From: an uncultured Roseburia sp.
Lineage (GTDB): Bacteria; Bacillota; Clostridia; Lachnospirales; Lachnospiraceae
Reading direction: 5' to 3'
Assembly (NCBI GenBank): GCA_910584215.1
Contig: CAJTYI010000005.1
Span: 32,886-45,910 of the forward strand
DNA length: 13,025 bases
The position numbers and the translations under genes were made by a program. A model generated the notes under the pieces. That model saw only the letters and a list, made by a program, of their open reading frames with translations, searched no databases and was not told the DNA's origin. Of the stretch, positions 1-6,960 are shown piece by piece. The stretch's first letter is position 1. Each line of letters begins with the position of its first letter.

Positions 1-617
1 CCAGATATACGACAATCAACGGTGTAGACACCGGGATTTTGTATTTGTCAGACCGACAGGGGGACATAACGGTGTACGACGAAACTACGAAGGACACGTT
101 TGTCTTAGAACATGGCCTAAGCGATAAGGCGGCAGGGAGACAGAGCGCCGCTTTTGCAGGCAGCGTTGTCTGTGGAGAAAAAATCATTTACTTTCCTGAG
201 TCAGACGATACCTGTGTGCAGCTCGACACGCGCAGCAATAAGATTTGCCGCATGGAAAATGACCTGGATTTGATGCGCAAAACAATACAGGATGACGCTG
301 GCTGCGCGCGTATATTTTCACAGATCGAACAAACGGGAGATCATGTGTTAGGTTTTGATATCGCGGAACGATGTTTCTTTCAATACGATGTTTTTGGGCA
401 GGGAGTGAGGCGGATACAGATCAGCGATATCCTGCCGGATGATATCAAAAAGGAACTGTTTATGCAGTTTGTAACCAGCAAAAAACGTTTTCCGACAGAA
501 GCATCCGTGTCGTATTTCAACTTAAATATGCTGATTGAGATGGTAAAAGATCAGCAAGAGGATGGCCATGTGACAGAAGAAAGAACAGCGGCAGAAAAAA
601 TATATGCCAGCGTTTAA
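1..617 (+). CDS. Beta-propeller-like protein of unknown function, C-terminal part (5' end outside window)
   Basis: The reading frame is open from the left edge (first full codon at position 3) to the TAA at 615-617. A TTG at 39-41 lies inside an in-frame open stretch and need not be the start, so this is treated as a 5'-truncated gene. The visible ~205 residues contain repeated short beta-strand patterns of the type 'hydrophobic strand, turn, xxxLDTxxxKI' (around residues EKIIYFPESDD and LGFDIAERCFF), which resemble blades of a Kelch or WD-like propeller. The last ~50 residues are more helical and charged. I cannot name the family. It is followed after 74 bases by the first glycosyltransferase on the same strand, so it may belong to the same transcription unit. 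No signal peptide can be judged because the N-terminus is missing. Confidence 0.6.
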   Translation, partial: RYTTINGVDTGILYLSDRQGDITVYDETTKDTFVLEHGLSDKAAGRQSAAFAGSVVCGEKIIYFPESDDTCVQLDTRSNKICRMENDLDLMRKTIQDDAGCARIFSQIEQTGDHVLGFDIAERCFFQYDVFGQGVRRIQISDILPDDIKKELFMQFVTSKKRFPTEASVSYFNLNMLIEMVKDQQEDGHVTEERTAAEKIYASV

Positions 618-691
618 AAATGCCTCTATCCCTATAGTAGTTTTTATTCCACTTTTAACGATAGAAAGGTCGTCAGTTGAGGTTGGTTTGC

Positions 692-2152
692 ATGAGAATG
701 AAATTTACATACGGAGTTTTTGAAAAAGAGATCAAACGGAGAACGAAAGAATTGCAAAGAGCATACCGTAGCAAAGATTATTTCAAGACGGTATGCTATT
801 TGAAGTATCTGAGTAATTTTTATTACACGATCAACCATAAACTGACGGATGATACGCTCGAAGAAATCACCCGGCGCGTATCCCGTGATTTCCTGGGAAG
901 TACAGTCATCAGAGACAGTGATGAGAAAAAAGTTATTTTTTACGACTATTTTGGCTTGGCGGCGAGGGGCTTGGCGAATATTTATGTCAATGCGTTAGAC
1001 CGCATCGGCTGCCATGTGACCTGGATACTTTTTGAATTTGCGCCGGAGGTGCGGCAGATACAGAGATTATTTGGCGACAGAGAAAATATTTCATTTTATA
1101 TTATCCCCAAAAAAACGATCTTAGAGCGGATGCAGATCTTGCAGCAGGCGGTAAAAGATATTCAGCCCAGACATATTTTCATGTATACAAGCCCGGCGGA
1201 TGTGGAGGGCGTGGGTGTGATGTCTACGGTGCAGGGCGATGTGACGCGCTATTTGATTGATTTGACAGACCATGCGTTTTGGCTGGGAAAATGTGCCCTG
1301 GACTATGTGATAGGATTCCGAAATTACGGCTACAATCTGGCGCAAAAGGGGCGCAAGATCTCTCCCGAACAGATCGTATTGCTCCCTTATTACCCGGATC
1401 GCAGGGAACATTGGGAATTTGAGGGTATGCCGTTCGATGTGGCAAAACACGCGTTTGTATTTTCGGGCGGCAATGTATATAAGATCGAGGGCGATACCAC
1501 TTATGAGGAGATGGTGACCTTTATCTTAGAGGAGAGTGCGGATATTTATTTTGTGTATGCCGGCAACGGGAAAAGCGCAAAACTGGATGCACTGAAGGAA
1601 AAATATCCCACGCGTTTTTTCCAGATTGAGGAGAGAAAAGATTTGGATGAGATCTTAAAGCGCGCAAAATTTTTCCTGGCGACCTACCCTAGTTCCGGTG
1701 GCTTGATGGTGCAGTATGCGCTGCAAAACCGCTGTATTCCAATGAGCTTATGTATGCAGCAGGGAGGGATAACCGATCCCGGCACATGGTTATTGCAGCC
1801 GGAAAAAATTAATTTTGTTTTTTACGAGAGAGAGAAGTTTTATGGTGCGGTCAGCAGACTGCTGACGGACGAAGCCTATTGTGCGCAAATGAAAGAAGAT
1901 TTGGAACACCAGGTCATCACAGAGGAGGAGTTTACCACGCAGCTTGCCTCCATTCTCCGCGAAAAGCGTACAAAATTTGAGGGCACGATAGAAGAGCTGG
2001 ACATGGGTCAATTTTTGGCGACCTATAGGAAACGGGCAGATTATGATATGTATTGCGATATGATCTGGTCGTCGAGAAACAAATGGATTTATCGCAAACA
2101 CCCGTTCATTGTGAGAAGAAAGCAGAGAGAAGAGAAGCGTAATCAATCATGA
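692..2152 (+). CDS. GT-B fold glycosyltransferase (family 1/4-like)
   Basis: The protein of 486 residues looks like a cytoplasmic GT-B glycosyltransferase. The first ~60 residues are lysine/arginine- and tyrosine-rich and helical. An N-terminal Rossmann-like half follows (VIFYDYFGLAARGLANIYVNAL, then alternating strands and helices). The C-terminal donor-binding half starts near AFVFSGGNVYKIEG and contains IYFVYAGNGK and a LATYPSSGGLMVQYAL segment, which matches the place of the nucleotide-sugar-binding loop of GT-B enzymes. Donor and acceptor cannot be read from the sequence. I chose the ATG at 692 because AGG at 680-682 lies 9 bases before it; a TTG at 677 preceded by AGAAAGG (663-669) is a real alternative and adds five residues. 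The stop overlaps the next start as ATGA (2149-2152), indicating translational coupling with the aminotransferase. Confidence 0.75.
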   Translation: MRMKFTYGVFEKEIKRRTKELQRAYRSKDYFKTVCYLKYLSNFYYTINHKLTDDTLEEITRRVSRDFLGSTVIRDSDEKKVIFYDYFGLAARGLANIYVNALDRIGCHVTWILFEFAPEVRQIQRLFGDRENISFYIIPKKTILERMQILQQAVKDIQPRHIFMYTSPADVEGVGVMSTVQGDVTRYLIDLTDHAFWLGKCALDYVIGFRNYGYNLAQKGRKISPEQIVLLPYYPDRREHWEFEGMPFDVAKHAFVFSGGNVYKIEGDTTYEEMVTFILEESADIYFVYAGNGKSAKLDALKEKYPTRFFQIEERKDLDEILKRAKFFLATYPSSGGLMVQYALQNRCIPMSLCMQQGGITDPGTWLLQPEKINFVFYEREKFYGAVSRLLTDEAYCAQMKEDLEHQVITEEEFTTQLASILREKRTKFEGTIEELDMGQFLATYRKRADYDMYCDMIWSSRNKWIYRKHPFIVRRKQREEKRNQS

Positions 2153-3267
2153 AAATTGCAACAAATAATTTGAAAAGACAGTACGATCTGTACGCAGACG
2201 AATACGAAGAGGCCGCCCTCAAATGTCTTAGGAGCGGCTGGTACATAATGGGTCCCGAGCTGGCACATTTTGAGGAGTGCTTTGCGAGATATATTGGCAC
2301 AGACTTCTGCGTCGGGGTGGCGTCCGGGCTCGACGCGCTCCATTTGGCGTTTCGCCTGCTTGAAATAGGAAACGGGGATGAAGTGATTGTCGCGGCTAAT
2401 TCCTATATTGCGTGTGTGATGGGAATCACCATGAACGGTGCAACGCCCGTCTTCGTAGAGCCGGATTGTTTTTATAACATGGATGCGGCGAAGATAGAAG
2501 AGAAAATTACGCCAAAGACGAAAGCGATTCTCGCGGTCCATCTCTTTGGGCAGGCTTGTGACATGGAGCAGATTATGAAGATTGCGCGCAAATATTCCAT
2601 CAAAGTGGTAGAAGACTGTGCGCAGAGCCACGGCAACCATTGGAATGATCAGAGCGTGGGTTCGTTTGGGGATATCGGCTGTTTTAGCTTTTACCCGACC
2701 AAGGGCTGCGGAGCATTTGGAGATGCGGGCTGTATTGTGACGGACAGTGAGGAGTTGGCAGATAGAGCGCGGGTGCTGCGCAATTATGGCAGCAATAAAA
2801 AATACTATAACGAGGTGGTCGGCGTCAACAGCAGGTTAGATGAATTGCAGGCGGCTCTCTTGCGTGTAAAACTGTCCCATCTCGACGAGATGAATGAGGA
2901 GCGCGCCGCATTGGCGCACCGTTATGGGCAGGAGATTCGCAATCCGCATATCGTGCTTCCGTCGGTCAGAGACGGTGCAGACAGCACCTGGCATCAATAT
3001 GTAATCCGGGTAAAGCAGCGGGATAAATTTATAGATTTTTTGTCGCATCACGGGATCGGGACGATGATACACTATCCGATACCGCCATACTTATCAGAAG
3101 CATACCGATATTTGGGATACCAAAAAGGAGATTTCCCCATTACCGAACAGCAGGCGGCGGAGGTAGTAAGCCTGCCTGTCTATAATGGTATGACCGGGGA
3201 AGAACAGGCGTATGTCATAGAAACGATCAATGCATTTGAAGCGGACGAAAGGGACTATGATTCTTAA
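2149..3267 (+). CDS. fdtB: DegT/DnrJ/EryC1-family sugar-nucleotide aminotransferase (FdtB/QdtB-like)
   Basis: This is a 372-residue PLP-dependent aminotransferase of the family that transfers an amino group from glutamate to keto-sugar nucleotides, and it has the usual family length. Visible landmarks are GVASGLDALHLAF (residues 56-68, cofactor phosphate region), EDCAQSHG (155-162) with the Asp that contacts the PLP ring nitrogen, SFYPTKGCGAFGDAG (180-194) with the Schiff-base lysine K185, and the substrate-side GVNSRLDELQAALL near 225-238. Neighbouring an FdtA-type ketoisomerase, it most likely converts dTDP-3-keto-6-deoxyhexose to dTDP-3-amino-3,6-dideoxyhexose. Whether the product is Fuc3N or Qui3N cannot be told from sequence, so the symbol is by similarity (fdtB versus qdtB). 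The start ATG overlaps the preceding stop by four bases; a purine-rich stretch lies in the end of the upstream gene. Confidence 0.88.
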   Translation: MKIATNNLKRQYDLYADEYEEAALKCLRSGWYIMGPELAHFEECFARYIGTDFCVGVASGLDALHLAFRLLEIGNGDEVIVAANSYIACVMGITMNGATPVFVEPDCFYNMDAAKIEEKITPKTKAILAVHLFGQACDMEQIMKIARKYSIKVVEDCAQSHGNHWNDQSVGSFGDIGCFSFYPTKGCGAFGDAGCIVTDSEELADRARVLRNYGSNKKYYNEVVGVNSRLDELQAALLRVKLSHLDEMNEERAALAHRYGQEIRNPHIVLPSVRDGADSTWHQYVIRVKQRDKFIDFLSHHGIGTMIHYPIPPYLSEAYRYLGYQKGDFPITEQQAAEVVSLPVYNGMTGEEQAYVIETINAFEADERDYDS

Positions 3268-3284
3268 GCATCGTGGGGGTTTGT

Positions 3285-4196
3285 ATGATAAAAGAGGAGA
3301 TAAAACTGAGAAAGCTGCAGATGAAAGATGCGGAGTGGATGCTGGAGTGGATGCATGATGAATCGGTGACTGCGAAATATAAAACGGATTTTGGCAAGTT
3401 TACGTTACAGGACGCCGCATATTTTATTTGCCACAGTTTTTCTGAGGATAATCAGCATTTTGCCGTGGTGGACGAGCGCGATCAATACCTTGGCACGGTG
3501 TCGCTCAAAAATATTTCCAAGTATAATAAAAACGCCGAAATGACGTCAGCATTTTTGGGCCATGTGGGCGATGCGGTATACTCGAAAGCGATTGCGCTAA
3601 CGATCGCCTATGCATTCGACGAATTGGGGTTAGAAGAAATATACATACATGTATTTGAAGATAATGTAAAAATGATCGACTATTACCTGCGGATGGGATT
3701 TCAAAAAGGCGGCACCTATGTCAGCCAATTGAATGTGCGGGGGGAGAGCAAAAAATTATGCTGGTATTATAAGCGCAAATGCGAACAGGACCGCGACAAG
3801 CATCAGCTGTTACATTTTCAGGAGCAGGGAGACACCCGCGGCCATATGGTTATTATCGAAGAATTAAAAGATATTCCGTTTCAGATTAAGCGGTTATTTT
3901 ATATCTATGGCTCCCAGCGGGAGATCAAGCGCGGCTTACACGCGAACCGCAAGTCAGAGTTTGTGTTGGTAAATCTGGTTGGAACGTCCAAGGTGAAAGT
4001 CTTTGACGGAAAGACGGAACAGATCTATGAGCTCTCAAAGCCGCATACCGGCGTTTATCTGCCGAAGATGGTGTGGAAAGAGATGTATGACTTTTCGGAT
4101 GATGCCGTACTTTTGGTGTTGTCGAATGAGATTTATGACCCGCATGAGTATATCCGCGAATGGGATGATTATTTGAGAGAAGTAACGCAAAAATAG
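3285..4196 (+). CDS. Fusion: GNAT N-acetyltransferase + FdtA/WxcM-type sugar 3,4-ketoisomerase
   Basis: The 303-residue protein has two domains. Residues 1-165 are a RimJ/RimL-like GNAT acetyltransferase (LRKLQMKDAEWMLEWM at the start, DNVKMIDYYLRMGF at the end). Its acetyl-CoA pyrophosphate loop is degenerate: the usual Q/RxxGxG is replaced by GDAVYSKA near 95-102. Residues ~173-300 are a small cupin of the FdtA/QdtA/WxcM type, which isomerises dTDP-4-keto-6-deoxyglucose to the 3-keto sugar. The active-site motif reads RGLHANR (216-222), with H219 present but Asn221 where characterised ketoisomerases have a second His. Together with the aminotransferase just upstream (17-base gap), this would supply isomerisation and acetylation of a dTDP-3-amino sugar. 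ATG 3285 is preferred, with GGGGG at 3275-3279 five bases upstream; a GTG at 3273 would add four residues. Known bifunctional FdtD and WxcM enzymes use a left-handed beta-helix acetyltransferase instead of GNAT. Confidence 0.85.
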   Translation: MIKEEIKLRKLQMKDAEWMLEWMHDESVTAKYKTDFGKFTLQDAAYFICHSFSEDNQHFAVVDERDQYLGTVSLKNISKYNKNAEMTSAFLGHVGDAVYSKAIALTIAYAFDELGLEEIYIHVFEDNVKMIDYYLRMGFQKGGTYVSQLNVRGESKKLCWYYKRKCEQDRDKHQLLHFQEQGDTRGHMVIIEELKDIPFQIKRLFYIYGSQREIKRGLHANRKSEFVLVNLVGTSKVKVFDGKTEQIYELSKPHTGVYLPKMVWKEMYDFSDDAVLLVLSNEIYDPHEYIREWDDYLREVTQK

Positions 4197-4237
4197 ATTG
4201 GCGCGCGATCGCTAGGGGAAAGGCACGGTTTTATATA

Positions 4238-5182
4238 ATGGAATTAATATGCGTAGACCGCGAAAAATATGATGAAATCGTGAAACATACGACGTGTGTT
4301 TACAATGCTTCGTGGTTTCATGAGATCAACAGACATAAAGTGGACGAAATCAAATACATGCTGTTTAAGACCACGAAATATAAATTGTCTTTGATCACGG
4401 GGATACAGGATAAGGTAATGAAAATTCCGTATTCCGCTCCGTTTTCTATGTTTGAGACAATCGGAGACGTACAGATTGAGGAGATTGAGGAGGCAGTCGA
4501 CCTGTTAGAGCAGTGGTGTTTGGACGAGGGGGTGGAGGAAATTTTATTTCGCATACCGCCGCCATTTTATGATGTGACGTTTATTGGAAAGCTTCACAAT
4601 GTTTTGCAGCGGAAGAAATTTGACATCGAATACAGCGATTTAAACTACCAATTTTATATTGCAGATGAACGGCAGTATATGGACAGCTTAAAGCGCAATG
4701 CCAGAAAAAATTTGAATACAGCCCTGAAGTGCGCTTATGAGCTTATCCACTGTGAGGCTATGGATGAGAAAAAACTAGCTTACGACATTATAAAAGAAAA
4801 CCGCGAAGCGAAAGGTTATCCGCTTAGAATGACATGGGAGGAAGTGAGCACGACAAGTCATCAATTGTGGCACGATTTCTTTCTTTTGCAGTTGGACGGT
4901 GAATATGTGGCATCGGCGGTAGTATTTGGGGTTACACAAGAGGTTTATCAGGTGATTTACTGGGGGGACAAGCCGGGATACGAAAAGAGCCGCCCGATGA
5001 ATTATCTGGCGTTTCGGCTGTATCAATACTATCTGCAAAAAGGCGTGAATGTATTGGACATCGGTCCTTCGACCGAGGAGGGAGTTCCCAATTACGGATT
5101 GTGCAGTTTTAAGGAGAGCATCGGGTGCGCCGTGAGTATTAAAAATACATACAGAAAGGAACTACGACATGGAGAAAAGTAA
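4238..5182 (+). CDS. FemAB/BioF2-like GNAT-fold acyltransferase
   Basis: This 314-residue soluble protein resembles the Acetyltransf_6 / FemAB-like group, a double-GNAT type of fold whose members transfer acyl or aminoacyl groups. The key region is residues ~145-290: a basic SLKRNARKNLNTALK helix, a hydrophobic strand with ASAVVFG, YQVIYWGDKPGYEKSRPMNYLAFRLYQY, and the terminal VLDIGPSTEEGVPNYGLCSFKESIG, which corresponds to the family's conserved 'D.G...gl..FK..fG' ending. Its location between the 3-amino-sugar genes and a PglD-like acyltransferase suggests that it decorates an amino sugar, possibly with an unusual acyl or amino acid group; this is inference. The purine-rich AGGGGAAAGG (4214-4223) is 14 bases from the ATG, a rather long spacing, but no better in-frame start is visible. 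Its end overlaps the next gene by 14 bases. Confidence 0.72.
   Translation: MELICVDREKYDEIVKHTTCVYNASWFHEINRHKVDEIKYMLFKTTKYKLSLITGIQDKVMKIPYSAPFSMFETIGDVQIEEIEEAVDLLEQWCLDEGVEEILFRIPPPFYDVTFIGKLHNVLQRKKFDIEYSDLNYQFYIADERQYMDSLKRNARKNLNTALKCAYELIHCEAMDEKKLAYDIIKENREAKGYPLRMTWEEVSTTSHQLWHDFFLLQLDGEYVASAVVFGVTQEVYQVIYWGDKPGYEKSRPMNYLAFRLYQYYLQKGVNVLDIGPSTEEGVPNYGLCSFKESIGCAVSIKNTYRKELRHGEK
5155..5160 (+). promoter_or_regulatory. Ribosome binding site of the PglD-like gene
   Basis: AAAGGA ends eight bases before the ATG at 5169. It lies inside the last codons of the preceding acyltransferase gene, which supports the overlapping start at 5169 and coupled translation. Confidence 0.65.
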
Positions 5183-5852
5183 AAAATTAGTGATTGTGGG
5201 TGCGGGCGAATTTGGAGAGATCGCATATGAATATTTTACCATGGATTCCCCTTATGAGGTGAAGGCGTTTGCGGTGGAAAAGCAGTACCTGACGGAGAGC
5301 AGTCTGTACGACTTGCCGATCGTCGCTATGGAGGAACTGCCGGCGCTGTATCCGCCGGAGGAATATGAAACCTTTGTCGCGATCACCTATCCCAAATTAA
5401 ACCGAGAGCGCACAAGAATGTACCACATGTGTAAGCAGTATGGCTACCGGTGTGCATCGTATATCAGTTCGCGGGCGTTTGTCTGGCATAATGTCGAAGT
5501 CGGAGAAAACACCTTTATTTTTGAGGACAATACGGTTCAGTTTCACGCCAAAATCGGCAATAATGTCGTGCTCTGGAGCGGCAATCATATTGGACACAGA
5601 AGTGTGATCAAAGATAACTGCTGGCTGACGTCCCATGTGGTAGTTTCCGGTTTTTGTTCTGTGGGCGAAAATTCGTTTATCGGGGTCAATGTTTCGATCG
5701 GGGACCGGGTAACGATAGCGGATGACAGCGTGATAGGCGCAGGCTCTGTGACAGTCAAAAGTCTGGAAGAGAAAGGGCGCGTATATATCGGCAGTCCGGC
5801 GAAAAAGATTGAGCGGACTGCATATGAGCAGTTTGGCGTCGAGCAGCCATAA
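5169..5852 (+). CDS. PglD/NeuD-family sugar O/N-acyltransferase (Rossmann N-domain + left-handed beta-helix)
   Basis: The 227-residue protein has the normal PglD/NeuD length and layout. Residues 1-75 form a Rossmann-like PglD_N domain (LVIVGAGEFGEIAYEYF, acidic residue at AFAVE). Residues ~100-215 are hexapeptide repeats of a left-handed beta-helix (VEVGENTFIFEDNTVQF, AKIGNNVVLWSGNHIGH, SVGENSFIGVNVSIGD, SVIGAGSVTVKS) ending in GSPAKKI. The likely catalytic base is H143 in NHIGHRSVIKD; H156 follows at the position of the second conserved His. In characterised relatives the N-domain holds the nucleotide sugar and the helix interface holds acetyl-CoA. In this context it could acylate the dTDP-3-amino sugar or a UDP-4-amino sugar made from the dehydratase at the right end; the sequence does not decide which. 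Confidence 0.83.
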   Translation: MEKSKKLVIVGAGEFGEIAYEYFTMDSPYEVKAFAVEKQYLTESSLYDLPIVAMEELPALYPPEEYETFVAITYPKLNRERTRMYHMCKQYGYRCASYISSRAFVWHNVEVGENTFIFEDNTVQFHAKIGNNVVLWSGNHIGHRSVIKDNCWLTSHVVVSGFCSVGENSFIGVNVSIGDRVTIADDSVIGAGSVTVKSLEEKGRVYIGSPAKKIERTAYEQFGVEQP

Positions 5853-5895
5853 ATGCTTTTGTATCATAATAACAGGCTGGGAAACAGAGCGTATG

Positions 5896-5901
5896 AGGAG
5901 G
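5896..5901 (+). promoter_or_regulatory. Ribosome binding site that sets the start of the propeller gene
   Basis: A perfect AGGAGG lies eight bases before the ATG at 5910. It argues against the longer in-frame reading from the ATG at 5853, which directly abuts the upstream stop and has no such site. Confidence 0.8.
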
Positions 5902-5909
5902 ATGAAGAG

Positions 5910-6821
5910 ATGATTTGGGAAAAAAAAGGCATAGTATACGGCGCAAAGGGTGAGTATGGAAGCTGGATGGCTAATTCTGCGATGAAACCGATACCGTTGC
6001 TGATCGGTGATGTTTTGAGGGTATACGTTACGTTTCGCACCAGCGATGGCGCGGGGCGTCCCGGTTATGTGGATTTAAATCCAGAAAATCCCTCCCAGGT
6101 GTGGGACGTCAGCCAAAAGCCGCTGCTCGAATTGGGGGACGTCGGCTATTTTGACGATAACGGCGTGGTGCCATGTACGGTATTTGAAGACAACGGAAAA
6201 TACTATATGTATTATACGGGATTTAATCTGGGTGTCAAAGTGCGCATGACTTATTTCAGCGGGCTAGGTATCAGTGAGGACGGCACACATTTTGAAAAAT
6301 ATTCGGTGGTTCCTGTCATGGAGAGAAATGAGCAGGGAAGCTTATTCCGGAGTGTGCAGTGCGTCGTCAAAGAAGAGGATGCCTGGAAAGTGTATTATGT
6401 AGCGGGCAATCGGTTTTTGCAGGGAAAGTCCAAAACTCTGGCGGAATATGAATTGTACTGCCTGGAGACCAAAGATCTGACCAAATTAAATATCATCGGC
6501 GAAAAAGTTCTGCCCTGCGTGGGGGACGAATACAGAATCGGGGCGCCTCAGATCGTAAAGGAAGACGGCATTTATAAAATGTACTATTGCACTGGCACGG
6601 AAGCTGTAACCTATGATTTGAAATATGCGCAGTCAGAAGATGGGTACCACTGGACCCGCATGGATGAAAAACTCAATTTTGCCAGAACGCCCGGGGGATG
6701 GGATGCCGAGATGGCAGCATATCCGAGTGTGATTCACTGCAAAGGCAAAACATACATGTTTTATAACGGCAATAACTTTGGACATGACGGATTTGGTTAT
6801 GCGGAGTTAATAGAAGCGTAA
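5910..6821 (+). CDS. Five-bladed beta-propeller glycosidase-like protein (GH43/GH32/GH130-like fold)
   Basis: The 303-residue soluble protein has the pattern of five-bladed-propeller glycoside hydrolases: repeated 'hydrophobic-KYYMYYTGFN', 'DAWKVYYVAGNRF', 'GIYKMYYCTGTE' and 'KTYMFYNGNNFG' strands, each preceded by an acidic or polar loop (DDNGVVPCTVF, GDEYRIGAPQIV, AEMAAYPSVIH). No signal peptide is present, so it should act in the cytoplasm, unlike secreted degradative enzymes. Such proteins recur in polysaccharide biosynthesis loci, where their role (trimming, transfer, or none) is not established. I cannot assign catalytic residues with certainty. The start at 5910 is chosen for its AGGAGG; an upstream ATG at 5853 would add 19 residues. 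It is separated from the next gene by 139 bases, the largest gap here. Confidence 0.72.
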   Translation: MIWEKKGIVYGAKGEYGSWMANSAMKPIPLLIGDVLRVYVTFRTSDGAGRPGYVDLNPENPSQVWDVSQKPLLELGDVGYFDDNGVVPCTVFEDNGKYYMYYTGFNLGVKVRMTYFSGLGISEDGTHFEKYSVVPVMERNEQGSLFRSVQCVVKEEDAWKVYYVAGNRFLQGKSKTLAEYELYCLETKDLTKLNIIGEKVLPCVGDEYRIGAPQIVKEDGIYKMYYCTGTEAVTYDLKYAQSEDGYHWTRMDEKLNFARTPGGWDAEMAAYPSVIHCKGKTYMFYNGNNFGHDGFGYAELIEA

Positions 6822-6832
6822 CGCCGTGTATG

Positions 6833-6899
6833 CTAGTGTACTGACCTGTTCCTATTTCGCCAAATGACTTGCCTGAAAATGAACGGGGCAGAACACTAG
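6833..6899 (+). repeat. Imperfect inverted repeat in the longest intergenic gap
   Basis: CTAGTGT (6833-6839) is perfectly complementary to ACACTAG (6893-6899). Inside it, CTGTTCC (6846-6852) can pair with GGGGCAG (6885-6891) using two G-U pairs. A TTTTT run follows at 6906-6910, six bases after the stem. This could be a weak terminator or an RNA processing structure between 6822 and 6960, but the loop is long and the stem interrupted, so it may be chance. Confidence 0.3.
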
Positions 6900-6960
6900 A
6901 TGAACTTTTTGTGGGAAGAAACAGTGACACGATGAAATTTTATGTGGAAATGCAGGGAAG

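Noticed and set aside
677..691. TTG start for the first glycosyltransferase
   Set aside because: Possible, with AGAAAGG seven bases upstream, but the ATG at 692 also has a suitable AGG; the five added residues carry no family signal.
618..691. Possible terminator or promoter between the first two genes
   Set aside because: A CTAT/ATAG pairing before TTTTT is only four base pairs long, and no convincing -35/-10 pair is visible.
4205..4212. GCGATCGC palindrome between the fusion gene and the FemAB-like gene
   Set aside because: An eight-base palindrome in a GC-rich gap is expected by chance; there are no flanking arms or second copy to suggest an operator or terminator.
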